Assembly (NCBI GenBank): GCA_934636045.1
Contig: CAKTZP010000068.1
Coordinates: 1-10,849, forward strand
From: an uncultured Oscillospiraceae bacterium
GTDB lineage: Bacteria > Bacillota > Clostridia > Oscillospirales > Oscillospiraceae
Reading direction: 5' to 3'
Length of the DNA: 10,849 bases
Part shown: positions 1 through 5,859 of the stretch, piece by piece
Numbering within the stretch: the first letter of the stretch is position 1
How the letters are laid out: each line of letters starts with the position of its first letter
Position numbers and translations under genes: made by a program
Notes under the pieces: model-generated
Told to the model about the DNA's origin: nothing
The model's database searches: none
Seen by the model: only the letters and a program-made list of their open reading frames with translations

Positions 1-24
1 GCCGGTGGCTGGTCTTTTTCATTG

Positions 25-153
25 TCACCCGGATACGAAAAAGATAGATTTGCGTTTTTGATAGATGAATTCGAACCCATGTAATGTATAAGATTCATAA
101 TCCCCATCCCCGCTTCGCGGATGCTTTTCTGCAATGCCCTCGTTGTAGATCAT
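25..153 (-). CDS. Short unidentified ORF (42 aa), possible gene remnant
   Basis: A 42-codon ATG-to-TGA frame on the minus strand, downstream of the SAVED remnant. The peptide is mixed and hydrophilic with aromatic residues (it contains GDGDYESYTLHGFEF and ends SIFFVSG), so it looks more protein-like than random AT-rich sequence. No ribosome binding site precedes the ATG, and an in-frame TAA lies directly upstream, so it is either a spurious ORF or a broken gene fragment. Two bases after its stop another ATG (20-22, minus) opens a frame beginning MKKTSHR that runs off the left edge. I recognise no family. The rest of bases 1-251 shows nothing else I can support. Confidence 0.2.
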   Translation of the reverse strand: MIYNEGIAEKHPRSGDGDYESYTLHGFEFIYQKRKSIFFVSG

Positions 154-251
154 TTAGTATGTAAAATCCAAAACAAATCGGGAAAAACTCTGCATGATCT
201 AAATATCACGTTGAGAAATCTATCAAGGCCACCAGATATGGAAACATATGA

Positions 252-671
252 CTATTTGTCAGGGAAAATAATACCTTGACGTACCACTGCATTTGTAGGA
301 CTCAGGATATTAGAGATCCCCCACGGATATTTTACAGTAGCATTACGATCATAATGATATACGACCACCTCTGGGTCATGATTCTTGCTAAAACCCTGTG
401 CCAGAAAAAAAGTGAAATCGCTAGAAGCTGCAAGAACCATATGGATTCGCGTGATATTTTCCTTTGTTACGGTTTCTCGTATTTGATCCAAGATTCTTTT
501 CCTCAAACGATTCATTATCGCATATGAATCAACAGAATCAAAACCGTACATTGATTTACTTCCATCGCAAAGTGTAATTCGCAACGTAAGTTGCTGCCGC
601 GAAAGGCCGCTAAATCTTCGTTTGCAACAGGCAAAGATAGCTGAACCCAGATAAGGACAAAACTTTGAGAT
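252..671 (-). pseudogene. SAVED-domain protein remnant (CBASS effector sensor), 5'-truncated
   Basis: The open minus-strand frame runs from just after a TGA (672-674) to a TAG (252-254), about 139 codons. It has no ATG near its upstream end; the first ATG is deep inside the domain, and the earliest alternative start is a TTG at 584. The peptide carries the pattern of a SAVED domain C-terminal half: a strand LRITLCDGSKS, a helix rich in basic residues, then ITRIHMVLAASSDFTFFLAQ followed by HDPEVVVYHYD and YPWGI. SAVED domains bind cyclic oligonucleotides made by CD-NTases and switch on a fused effector (nuclease, TIR, membrane or protease domain) in CBASS and related defence systems. Family members are usually several hundred residues, so the N-terminal effector and half the sensor are missing. 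The neighbouring tnpV suggests disruption by a mobile element. Family call is by motif recognition only. Confidence 0.6.
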
Positions 672-731
672 TCAATTTTTATGACAGTGAGAGGATTTTG
701 AAGTAAAAATCTTTATTTGGAGGATTAAGCA

Positions 732-1106
732 ATGAATAAGTACATTTTTGATGAGAGGAACGGGCTTTGGTATGAATTACAGGGGGACTATTATCTGCCC
801 TGCCTGAAGCTGGCGGAGGAAGAACAGCTGATTGGAATATGGGGACAGCGGCACAGGCGGTATCTGAGGGAAAATCGCAAGGTGCTTTACGCCGACTTGC
901 TGACGAGCGGAAGGCTGAACGGCTATCTTGCGGATATTGACCGGCAGGCGGAGGAGATCTTCTCCCGGCTGGTAAAGCAGATGGCGGAAGCCGAGGGCAT
1001 AACCGAAAAGCTGAAAGCCGACGATATGCTGTCGTGGGTCGGTCGAATGAACGACGTGAGAAGCCGTGTGGCGGAAATCGTAAACGCCGAAATTATCTAT
1101 ACATAA
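732..1106 (+). CDS. tnpV: TnpV, accessory protein of Tn4451/Tn5397-type transposons
   Basis: A 124-aa protein that matches the TnpV family in length and layout: an aromatic N-terminus (LWYELQGDYYLPCL), a central basic stretch (GQRHRRYLRENRKVLYADLL), then SGRLNGYLADIDRQAEE and the closing LSWVGRMNDVRSRVAEIV. TnpV is found in Tn4451-like mobilisable elements and Clostridial conjugative elements alongside large serine recombinases; its function is not firmly known. The start is supported by GGAGGA seven bases upstream of the ATG. No recombinase or mobilisation gene is in the window, so this is a lone remnant of a transposon or island. A strong terminator follows directly. The reading frame is intact. 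Confidence 0.8.
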   Translation: MNKYIFDERNGLWYELQGDYYLPCLKLAEEEQLIGIWGQRHRRYLRENRKVLYADLLTSGRLNGYLADIDRQAEEIFSRLVKQMAEAEGITEKLKADDMLSWVGRMNDVRSRVAEIVNAEIIYT

Positions 1107-1118
1107 TAAATGTTGAGG

Positions 1119-1160
1119 TCGAGAGCTGCATCGTAACACCGATACAGCTCTCGATTTTTA
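1119..1160 (+). terminator. Rho-independent terminator of tnpV
   Basis: TCGAGAGCTG (1119-1128) pairs with CAGCTCTCGA (1145-1154). After one C/A mismatch the stem continues as ATCG/CGAT around a six-base loop (1134-1139). A TTTTT run follows at 1155-1159. It starts 13 bases after the tnpV stop and insulates tnpV from the marR promoter just downstream. This is a textbook intrinsic terminator. Confidence 0.88.
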
Positions 1161-1169
1161 ATTCAGATA

Positions 1170-1215
1170 TTAACTTTTCGATTTAGTTAAGCTATAATAA
1201 TTACATTAGCTTAAC
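1170..1215 (+). promoter_or_regulatory. marR promoter with overlapping inverted-repeat operator
   Basis: A -35 box TTAACT (1170-1175), a 17-bp spacer and a perfect -10 TATAAT (1193-1198) lie upstream of the marR ATG. GTTAAGCT (1186-1193) and AGCTTAAC (1208-1215) form a perfect 8-bp inverted repeat with a 14-bp centre that overlaps the -10 and the expected start of transcription. MarR regulators commonly bind such palindromes in their own promoters, so autorepression is the natural reading. The promoter and operator have survived although the regulator is truncated. Confidence 0.7.
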
Positions 1216-1230
1216 ACAGGAGGGCAAAAT

Positions 1231-1368
1231 ATGAATTCAAGAAAAGCCTTGGACACCTTTTATTACAGCACAGCTTTATGTGATCTGAGACTGATGAGCA
1301 AACAATTTGTAGACGAGAACATCACCTACAACAGTCTGCTGTATATTGAACTGATTTACACGATCTGA
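1231..1368 (+). pseudogene. MarR-type transcriptional regulator, truncated after about 41 codons
   Basis: The ATG has a strong AGGAGG seven bases upstream. The 45-codon frame begins MNSRKALDTFYYSTALCDLR and reaches ITYNSLLYIELI, which resembles the first helices of MarR-family proteins just before the winged helix-turn-helix (in relatives, 'YNSLLYLDLI' precedes the DNA-binding helix). The sequence then changes to IS110 transposase in another frame, and a TGA at 1366-1368 ends translation. MarR proteins are about 140-170 residues, so the DNA-binding domain is lost and the product cannot function. The missing 3' part is not found on the far side of the IS remnant, so this was a rearrangement or deletion and not a simple insertion. 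The family call rests on a short stretch. Confidence 0.55.
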
Positions 1369-1896
1369 AACAGCTGGCCCAAAACTCTGTCGGCAATCAC
1401 TCCCCGGCAAGAGCAATGGAGCTGAAGATGCTTTTTGAGCAGAATTGATTTGCCTTCTGAGCAGGTCTGCGAATATGATACTGAGATCAAGGCAATGATG
1501 GATCAGATCGATTCGCCGATTCTGTCCATTCCCGGCATCGGCTACACGCTTGGCGCGACCATCGTCGCTGAGATCGGTAATATCAGCCGCTTCCCTTCTC
1601 CCGCCAAGCTCTTGGCCTTCGCCGGATTGGAGCCGAGTATTTATCAGTCAGGGAAGTTCGTGCCTTCCTCCGGCAAAATGGTCAAGCGAGGCTCTCCATT
1701 CCTCCGCTGGGCGCTTTTGCAAGCTGCTGACTACGTCTCAAATTACTCCTCGGCCTTCGCCCTTTATCGTGCCAAAAAGTCCGCCGAGGGTAAACCTCCC
1801 GCCGTCGTGAGATCCCATGTCGCCAAAAAACTTGTTCGTATCATCTTTTCCCTTTTTTCTCATTCTTCCCCTTTTTCTGACCTTCTTCCTGCTTGA
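1362..1896 (+). pseudogene. IS110-family transposase, 5'-truncated and frameshifted
   Basis: The first piece (frame starting at 1362) reads DLKQLAQNSVGNHSPARAME and ends at a TGA at 1446-1448. The second piece, in the next frame from about 1438, carries the Transposase_20 domain: LSIPGIGYTLGATIVAEIG, then RFPSPAKLLAFAGLEPS, then YQSGK, then KRGSPFLRWALLQAA, ending at the TGA 1894-1896. A small indel around 1434-1447 separates the pieces. The N-terminal RuvC-like DEDD domain, which holds the acidic catalytic residues, is missing entirely, so the protein is dead. The serine in the QSGK block is in the region that supplies the catalytic serine in IS110 enzymes. A 153-codon gene call starting at the TTG at 1435 would be an artefact of the frameshift. 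Confidence 0.85.
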
Positions 1897-1976
1897 CTTT
1901 CCATAGTTGGTCTACGCAGGGAATGGCCTTGGGAGCGGAAACGAATGCCTACATGTTTATCGATACCGTTTGCAAC

Positions 1977-2055
1977 GGGCCGATGCGCCCGCAAGGGGTA
2001 TGCCGCATCCGTAAGGCGGCAAAGCCGCCAACGGCTACGCAATGGGCATCGGCCC
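1977..2055 (+). repeat. Nested inverted-repeat structure downstream of the IS110 transposase
   Basis: GGGCCGATG (1977-1985) pairs perfectly with CATCGGCCC (2047-2055). Inside it are a small CCC/GGG hairpin (1988-1998), GCCG (2002-2005) with CGGC (2032-2035), and an apical GGCGGC-AAA-GCCGCC hairpin (2015-2029). The result is a multi-stem fold of about 79 nt lying 80 nt after the transposase stop, in a stretch with no credible gene on either strand. It is either part of the right end of the IS110 element, where IS1111-type members carry their guide ('bridge') RNA, or an unrelated palindromic repeat. Confidence 0.5.
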
Positions 2056-2089
2056 CTACGCGGAATCGGAAATTTACACTGTCCGGTTG

Positions 2090-2630
2090 TGGTCAGGCCG
2101 CTGTGATCGGTCATGCCGTCGCTCGTGCGCGCCTCGTCCTCGGCGCGGAAGAGAAGCGCGCCGTCCTTTTCGATGCGGACAATGTTTGTATGGGAATTTT
2201 TCAGCTCGACGAGCGCCGTATGTGGGCCGCAGAACACCTTGGCGATCAGGCGTAGCGGCGCGCCGTCGTGCAGGACGTGGAGCGTGCAGAAGCCGCTGTC
2301 CAGCAGAGCCGTCGCCGTTTCGAGCACGCCCTCGGGCAGGTCGAACAGCACCTACAGCTTCCGCTCCGGATCGCCGCCGACGACGCCCAGCACCGCAGCG
2401 GCGTTCACGCCGCGCAGCTTGCCGCCGTTCGGAATATAAATGCCCATGGCGTTTTTGATCAGATTGCCGCTGGCGTGCACCTCCATCCGCTCGGGCATCG
2501 CTCCCAGCGCCTTGCGCGCCGTCGCGGCGGCGTAGGCGATGGCGATCGGCTCGGTGCAGCCTCCGGCGTGGATCAGCTCCTCCTTCAGGATGGCCAGACA
2601 GGTCTGATAGATTGCGTCCGTCTTTTTCAT
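2090..2630 (-). pseudogene. cyuA: L-cysteine desulfidase family (CyuA), nonsense mutation and 3' truncation
   Basis: The start is well supported: ATG at 2628-2630 with GGGAGG a few bases upstream. The N-terminus matches the CyuA/UPF0597 family: ILKEELIHAGGCTEPIAIAY, then SGNLIKNAMGIYIPNGGKL, then VLGVVGGDPE. Cys25 in GCTEP corresponds to the N-terminal 4Fe-4S ligand of the archaeal enzyme, which breaks cysteine into pyruvate, sulfide and ammonia. After 92 codons an in-frame TAG (2352-2354) interrupts the gene. The same frame then continues with clear family sequence (VLFDLPEG, HTNIVRIEKDG) up to about 2095, where homology ends at the IS110 remnant. Relatives are near 400-430 residues, so the C-terminal cysteine ligands are lost. 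A single G-to-T change (GAG to TAG) would explain the stop. Confidence 0.8.
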
Positions 2631-2688
2631 ACGATTCCTCCCAGCGGGGCCGTTGCGGCTCCGCTTCGGGCGTGCCGGAAGATGCAGC

Positions 2689-2738
2689 GCGCCCCATCTG
2701 TCAGACATTATAGCATAATTGCCTGACACATGGGGCGT
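2689..2738 (-). promoter_or_regulatory. cyuA promoter inside a long operator-like palindrome
   Basis: On the minus strand an extended -10, TGCTATAAT (2707-2715), lies about 75 bp before the cyuA ATG; no good -35 box stands 17 bp upstream. It sits in the centre of an imperfect inverted repeat: GCCCCAT-c-TGTCAG (2691-2704) against CTGACA-c-ATGGGGC (2723-2736), 13 paired positions with one mismatch, plus a C-G and a G-T at the base. A palindrome enclosing the -10 is a typical repressor operator. It is not a good terminator for the upstream reductase because no T-run follows. A perfect CCAAAATTTTGG (2755-2766) lies just upstream. Confidence 0.55.
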
Positions 2739-2788
2739 CGTTCCCGTTATTTTACCAAAATTTTGGCGAATTTCTGGGGCTTGCTGGC

Positions 2789-4765
2789 TCAGTCCTCGAA
2801 CAGCCGCCGCGCGAGGGCGTAGGCGCTGTAGGTCGCGTCGCCGATGCGGCCGGGCTTGACGCTGTCGCCCGCAGGCTCGGCGTCCGCAGCGGCGCACTGG
2901 CGCGGCATCAGACCGGCGGCGAGGACGACGGTGTCGGCCGCCAGATGCTGCTCCTGCCCCTGCGCGTCGATGAGATGCACAGCGCCGTCGAGAACGCGCT
3001 CCACGCGTGCTCCGGCCAGAATGCGGACGTTCTTTTCCTTCAGCGCGACGCGCATCAGCTCCTTGTTGAACTCGTCCATGTCGGAGGCGACCTGCGGCAG
3101 CATCTCGACGAGGGTCACGTTGTGCTCGACCGGAATTTCCGGATGCTCCGTGCGCTCATAGAGCAGCGGACCGCTGACGCCGTCCTTGCCCGTCCAGCGC
3201 AGGGAAATGTGCTCTCCGGCGAAGAACTCGGCCGCCTCGCAGCCGGACGCGCCGCCGCCGATGATGACGACATTCTTGCCGACGCGCTTCGGCTCGGTTA
3301 GCGCTTCGATGACGGTCAGAACCGAGGCACGGTCGCTGCCCTCGATGCGGCGCATGTAGTCCGCGCCGCAGGCGCAGACGACCTTGTCGACATTGCAGGC
3401 CGCGATAAACTCCGGCGTGGCCGCCGTGTTGAGGTAAACCTTCACGCCGAGCAGCTTGAGCTGATGCTCATACCAGCGGATGAGGTCGGCGATTTTGCCC
3501 TTGTTGGGCGGGATGGACGCGGCGACCAGCGAGCCACCGAGGCGGTCGGCCCGCTCGCAGAGGAAGACCGTGTGGCCCTCGAGCGCGGCGACGCGCGCCG
3601 TCTCCATACCGGCGGGGCCTCCGCCGACGACCAGCAGGCGCTTGGGCGTCTGCTTTGCGATTGCGTGGTAGGCATATTCGCGGCCGGTTTCGGGATTCAC
3701 CGCGCAGCGCAGCGTGCGGCCGGAATCCAGCGTGCGGAAGCAGTGCTGGCAGGAAAGGCACGGGCGAATTTCTTCGTCCCTGCCCGCCATGGCCTTGTTC
3801 GGGAAATCAGGGTCGGCCAGCAGGGGACGGGCCAGACCGATCAGGTCGACCCTCTCCTCGGCCAGAATGCGCTTGATCTCCTCCGGATGGCGGATGGTGT
3901 TGGCGCAGATGACAGGAATGTGCACGCACTTTTTTACGGCGGAGGCCTTTTCGATCAGCATGCAGCTGGTGTCGCCGAGGCCGTTGGGGGGATTCGTAAA
4001 GGTGTAGGTGTTCGGAACGCCGGCGGAGAGGTCAATCGCGGATGCGCCCGCCTGCTCAAGCAGGACGGCGACCTTCTGCGATTCCTCGGCGTCGCGGCCG
4101 CCGGTGACGAATTCGTCCACGCTGTAGCGCACCATGATCGGATAGCGCGGGCCGAGGGCCTCACGCAGCATGGCCAGCAGCTCGGTGACAAAGCGCATGC
4201 GGTTTTCCAGACAGCCGCCGTATTCGTCCGTCCGGTGGTTATACAGGGGCGACATGAACTCGGCTAGCAGGTAGCCGTGCGCGCCGTGCAGGGTCACCGC
4301 GTCGGCTCCGGCCATGCGGGCGTTGAGCGCGGTATGGACGAAGGCCTCCTGCAGCTCGCGGATGCGCGCCTTTGTCAGCACCTCCACCTCCACGCCGGGG
4401 AAGCGGGAAACGTCCGAGGCCGAGGCGCGGGGCGCGAGCGTTGCCTCAGAGCCGAAATGCGCCAGCTCGATGGAGACCTTCGCGCCGTAGCTTTGCAGCC
4501 GCTCGATCAGGTTTGACCATGCCGGAACGTACTTTTCGTCGCAGAGCATCGGCTGCACGCCGTGGTTTCTGGTGTCAGGCGTGACCGCGACGGCCTCGAG
4601 CACGATCAGTCCCGCGCCGCCCTTCGCGCGACGAACGTAATATTCCTCCATCTGCGGGGTCATGCACCCGTTGGCGTCGGAATAGTTCGTGTTCATCGGC
4701 GTCATGACGAAGCGGTTTTTCAGAATCATTGTTCCGATGCGAAGTGGGGTTTGCATCGTTGCCAT
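2789..4765 (-). CDS. OYE-type FMN/4Fe-4S/FAD reductase (FadH/BaiCD/enoate reductase family)
   Basis: A 658-aa flavoenzyme with the full layout of 2,4-dienoyl-CoA reductase, BaiCD and enoate reductases. Residues 1-325 form the FMN TIM barrel, starting PLRIGTMILKNRFVMTPM, with the active-site block LHGAHGYLLAEFMSPLYNHR and DEYGG (159-184). Cys336, 339, 342 and 354 form a CxxCxxC-x11-C 4Fe-4S site. Residues 375-658 form an FAD/NAD(P)H domain with two Rossmann motifs, VVGGGPAG (379-386) and IIGGGASG (501-508). Such enzymes reduce activated C=C bonds, or sometimes other substrates, with NAD(P)H. It follows the transporter's binding protein by 73 bp and shares its strand, so it is probably the last gene of that operon, expressed at a lower level. 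AGGAGG stands 11 bases before the chosen ATG. An unusual insert lies near 517-548. The substrate is unknown; an unsaturated or dehydrated cyclitol, plant phenolic or steroid are only guesses. Confidence 0.85.
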   Translation of the reverse strand: MATMQTPLRIGTMILKNRFVMTPMNTNYSDANGCMTPQMEEYYVRRAKGGAGLIVLEAVAVTPDTRNHGVQPMLCDEKYVPAWSNLIERLQSYGAKVSIELAHFGSEATLAPRASASDVSRFPGVEVEVLTKARIRELQEAFVHTALNARMAGADAVTLHGAHGYLLAEFMSPLYNHRTDEYGGCLENRMRFVTELLAMLREALGPRYPIMVRYSVDEFVTGGRDAEESQKVAVLLEQAGASAIDLSAGVPNTYTFTNPPNGLGDTSCMLIEKASAVKKCVHIPVICANTIRHPEEIKRILAEERVDLIGLARPLLADPDFPNKAMAGRDEEIRPCLSCQHCFRTLDSGRTLRCAVNPETGREYAYHAIAKQTPKRLLVVGGGPAGMETARVAALEGHTVFLCERADRLGGSLVAASIPPNKGKIADLIRWYEHQLKLLGVKVYLNTAATPEFIAACNVDKVVCACGADYMRRIEGSDRASVLTVIEALTEPKRVGKNVVIIGGGASGCEAAEFFAGEHISLRWTGKDGVSGPLLYERTEHPEIPVEHNVTLVEMLPQVASDMDEFNKELMRVALKEKNVRILAGARVERVLDGAVHLIDAQGQEQHLAADTVVLAAGLMPRQCAAADAEPAGDSVKPGRIGDATYSAYALARRLFED

Positions 4766-4790
4766 AGGTCGGAAAACCTCCTCTTAAAGA

Positions 4791-4814
4791 ACAGGGCCTC
4801 TTTCGAGACCCTGT
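4791..4814 (-). terminator. Intercistronic hairpin with GAAA tetraloop (attenuator or weak terminator)
   Basis: In the mRNA, ACAGGGUCUC pairs with GAGGCCCUGU over 10 bp (one U-G pair) capped by GAAA, a stabilising GNRA loop. It lies 24 bases after the binding-protein stop. The sequence that follows is UUCUUUAAGAGG, a poor U-tract, so read-through into the reductase gene is likely. It probably acts as a partial terminator and as a block to 3' exonucleases, protecting the abundant binding-protein message. Confidence 0.65.
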
Positions 4815-4838
4815 CGTGTGTAGTCTGGATGAAAAAGC

Positions 4839-5789
4839 TTACTTCAGATAGTCCGCAACGTTGGAAGCGTCGATGAGGGCCGGCTCTGCAAGGTATTCCT
4901 TTTTGACAGCTTCGCCCTTAGCCAGCTTCACAGCGGCCTCGATGGCGAGTCTGGACTGCTCGGGGGTAGCCTGGTCGACCGTAGCGGTCAGACGGCCCGC
5001 CTGAATCGCGGTCAGAGCATCGTCGACGGCGTCAACGCCGTAGGCGGGGATACCGGACATGTTCGCGTCCTCAAACGCCTTCACTGCGCCAAGCGCCATG
5101 TTGTCGTTCTGGCTGACAACGGCGTTGATTTCCTTGCCGGTGGAGATCCAGTTTTCAACCAGCTTCAGGGCGGCGTCGGTCGTCCACTGTGCGTCCTCTT
5201 CAAAGACGACGGTGACGTCGGGGTACTCAGCCAGCGCGCGGTCATAACCGGCGGAGCGGCCGATCTGGCCTTCGGAGCCGAGCGGGCCAAGCAGGAGGGC
5301 AACGTTGCCCTTGCCGCCGATGGACTCGCAGGCGTTCTTCATTTCCATGTAGCCCATGTCTTCATTGGAGACACCGACGAAGCAGGTTGCAGCGGAGGGA
5401 TCAGAGATGTTCTGGTTGTAGATGATGCAGTGGACACCGGCTTCTTCCGCGGCCTTAACGGCAGCGAGCACGCCCTCGGCGGAAACCGGCTCGATGATGC
5501 ACACGGCGGCGCCGTTGGTCACGGCCATTTCGATCTGGGAAACCTGGGTGTTGATGTCCTGACCGGCCTCGAGAACCGTCAGGTCAACGCCCTGCTCTTC
5601 CGCCGCAGCCTTCATGGAATCGGAGGCGGTAACGGCCCAAGCGTTGGTCATGTGGGAAATGCAGAAGTAAACGACGGGCTTCGCATCTCCGGTGTTGGGT
5701 GCGTCGGTCGGATTGGTGTCGCCGCCACCGCAGGCGGCCAATGCAAAGACGACAGTCAGTGCAAGGATGAGCGCAAGGATCTTTTTCAT
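4839..5789 (-). CDS. Sugar/inositol ABC transporter substrate-binding lipoprotein
   Basis: A 316-aa Peripla_BP_4-type (RbsB/IbpA-like) binding protein. The signal peptide MKKILALILALTVVFALAAC ends in a lipobox with Cys20 as lipid anchor, followed by a flexible Gly/Asp/Thr/Pro-rich linker (21-36). The mature fold starts PVVYFCISHMTNAWAV; further family landmarks are AVCIIEPVSAEG, VSQNDNMALGAVKAFEDA and the C-terminal hinge VDQATPEQ. It captures the ligand outside the membrane and delivers it to the permease encoded just upstream. GGAGG stands about 8 bases before the ATG. The gene comes third in ATPase-permease-binding protein order and is flanked by a hairpin on each side, which fits higher expression than its partners. 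The ligand cannot be read from sequence; inositol is inferred from the iolM/iolN neighbours, and ribose, galactose or another sugar remain possible. Confidence 0.9.
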   Translation of the reverse strand: MKKILALILALTVVFALAACGGGDTNPTDAPNTGDAKPVVYFCISHMTNAWAVTASDSMKAAAEEQGVDLTVLEAGQDINTQVSQIEMAVTNGAAVCIIEPVSAEGVLAAVKAAEEAGVHCIIYNQNISDPSAATCFVGVSNEDMGYMEMKNACESIGGKGNVALLLGPLGSEGQIGRSAGYDRALAEYPDVTVVFEEDAQWTTDAALKLVENWISTGKEINAVVSQNDNMALGAVKAFEDANMSGIPAYGVDAVDDALTAIQAGRLTATVDQATPEQSRLAIEAAVKLAKGEAVKKEYLAEPALIDASNVADYLK

Positions 5790-5826
5790 AATTTTTCCTC
5801 CAGTTCAATTTTTCCTGTTTTCTATC

Positions 5827-5854
5827 TATTGCACACGCCTTGGCGTGGACAATA
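5827..5854 (-). other. Hairpin between permease and binding-protein genes
   Basis: TATTG-TC-CACGC-CAAG-GCGTG-TG-CAATA on the minus strand folds into two 5-bp stems separated by a small internal loop, with a 4-base apical loop. It lies a few bases after the permease stop and about 40 bases before the binding-protein start. No U-run follows, so it is not a terminator. Stems at this place in ABC operons often mark an mRNA processing or stabilisation site that raises binding-protein levels. Confidence 0.5.
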
Positions 5855-5859
5855 CGGGA

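Larger units (their letters stand above)
1359..2090 (+). mobile_element. IS110-family element, right-hand remnant
   Basis: This segment joins the truncated marR on the left to the truncated cyuA on the right. It holds the C-terminal half of an IS110-type transposase on the plus strand, followed by roughly 190 bp of non-coding DNA up to the point where cyuA homology resumes on the opposite strand. The left edge (about 1355-1364) is set by the switch from MarR-like to transposase-like peptide. The right edge (about 2060-2095) is set by where the CyuA-like peptide stops. The left half of the element is gone. IS110 elements lack terminal inverted repeats and usually leave no target duplication, so exact ends cannot be read from one copy. 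Confidence 0.7.

Noticed and set aside
276..527. Plus-strand frame (83 codons) opposite the SAVED remnant
   Set aside because: The minus-strand frame carries the domain pattern; the plus frame has no ribosome binding site or family features.
581..594. Small perfect hairpin GCAAC-GTAA-GTTGC
   Set aside because: It is only a 5-bp stem inside the SAVED-frame remnant with no tail or partner, so it is compatible with chance.
1893..2255. Plus-strand frame (120 codons) crossing from the IS right end into cyuA
   Set aside because: It spans the junction of two unrelated segments, has no ribosome binding site, and the peptide shows no recognisable family.
2074..2697. Arg/Ala-rich frames on both strands around the cyuA remnant
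   Set aside because: They are out of frame with the recognisable CyuA sequence and have the compositional bias of shadow frames.
2691..2736. Palindrome between the reductase and cyuA as a terminator
   Set aside because: No T-run follows on either strand and a TATAAT lies in its centre, so an operator/promoter explains it better.
3464..4267. Plus-strand open frame (267 codons) opposite the reductase
   Set aside because: It lies wholly inside the reductase gene, whose domains account for this DNA.
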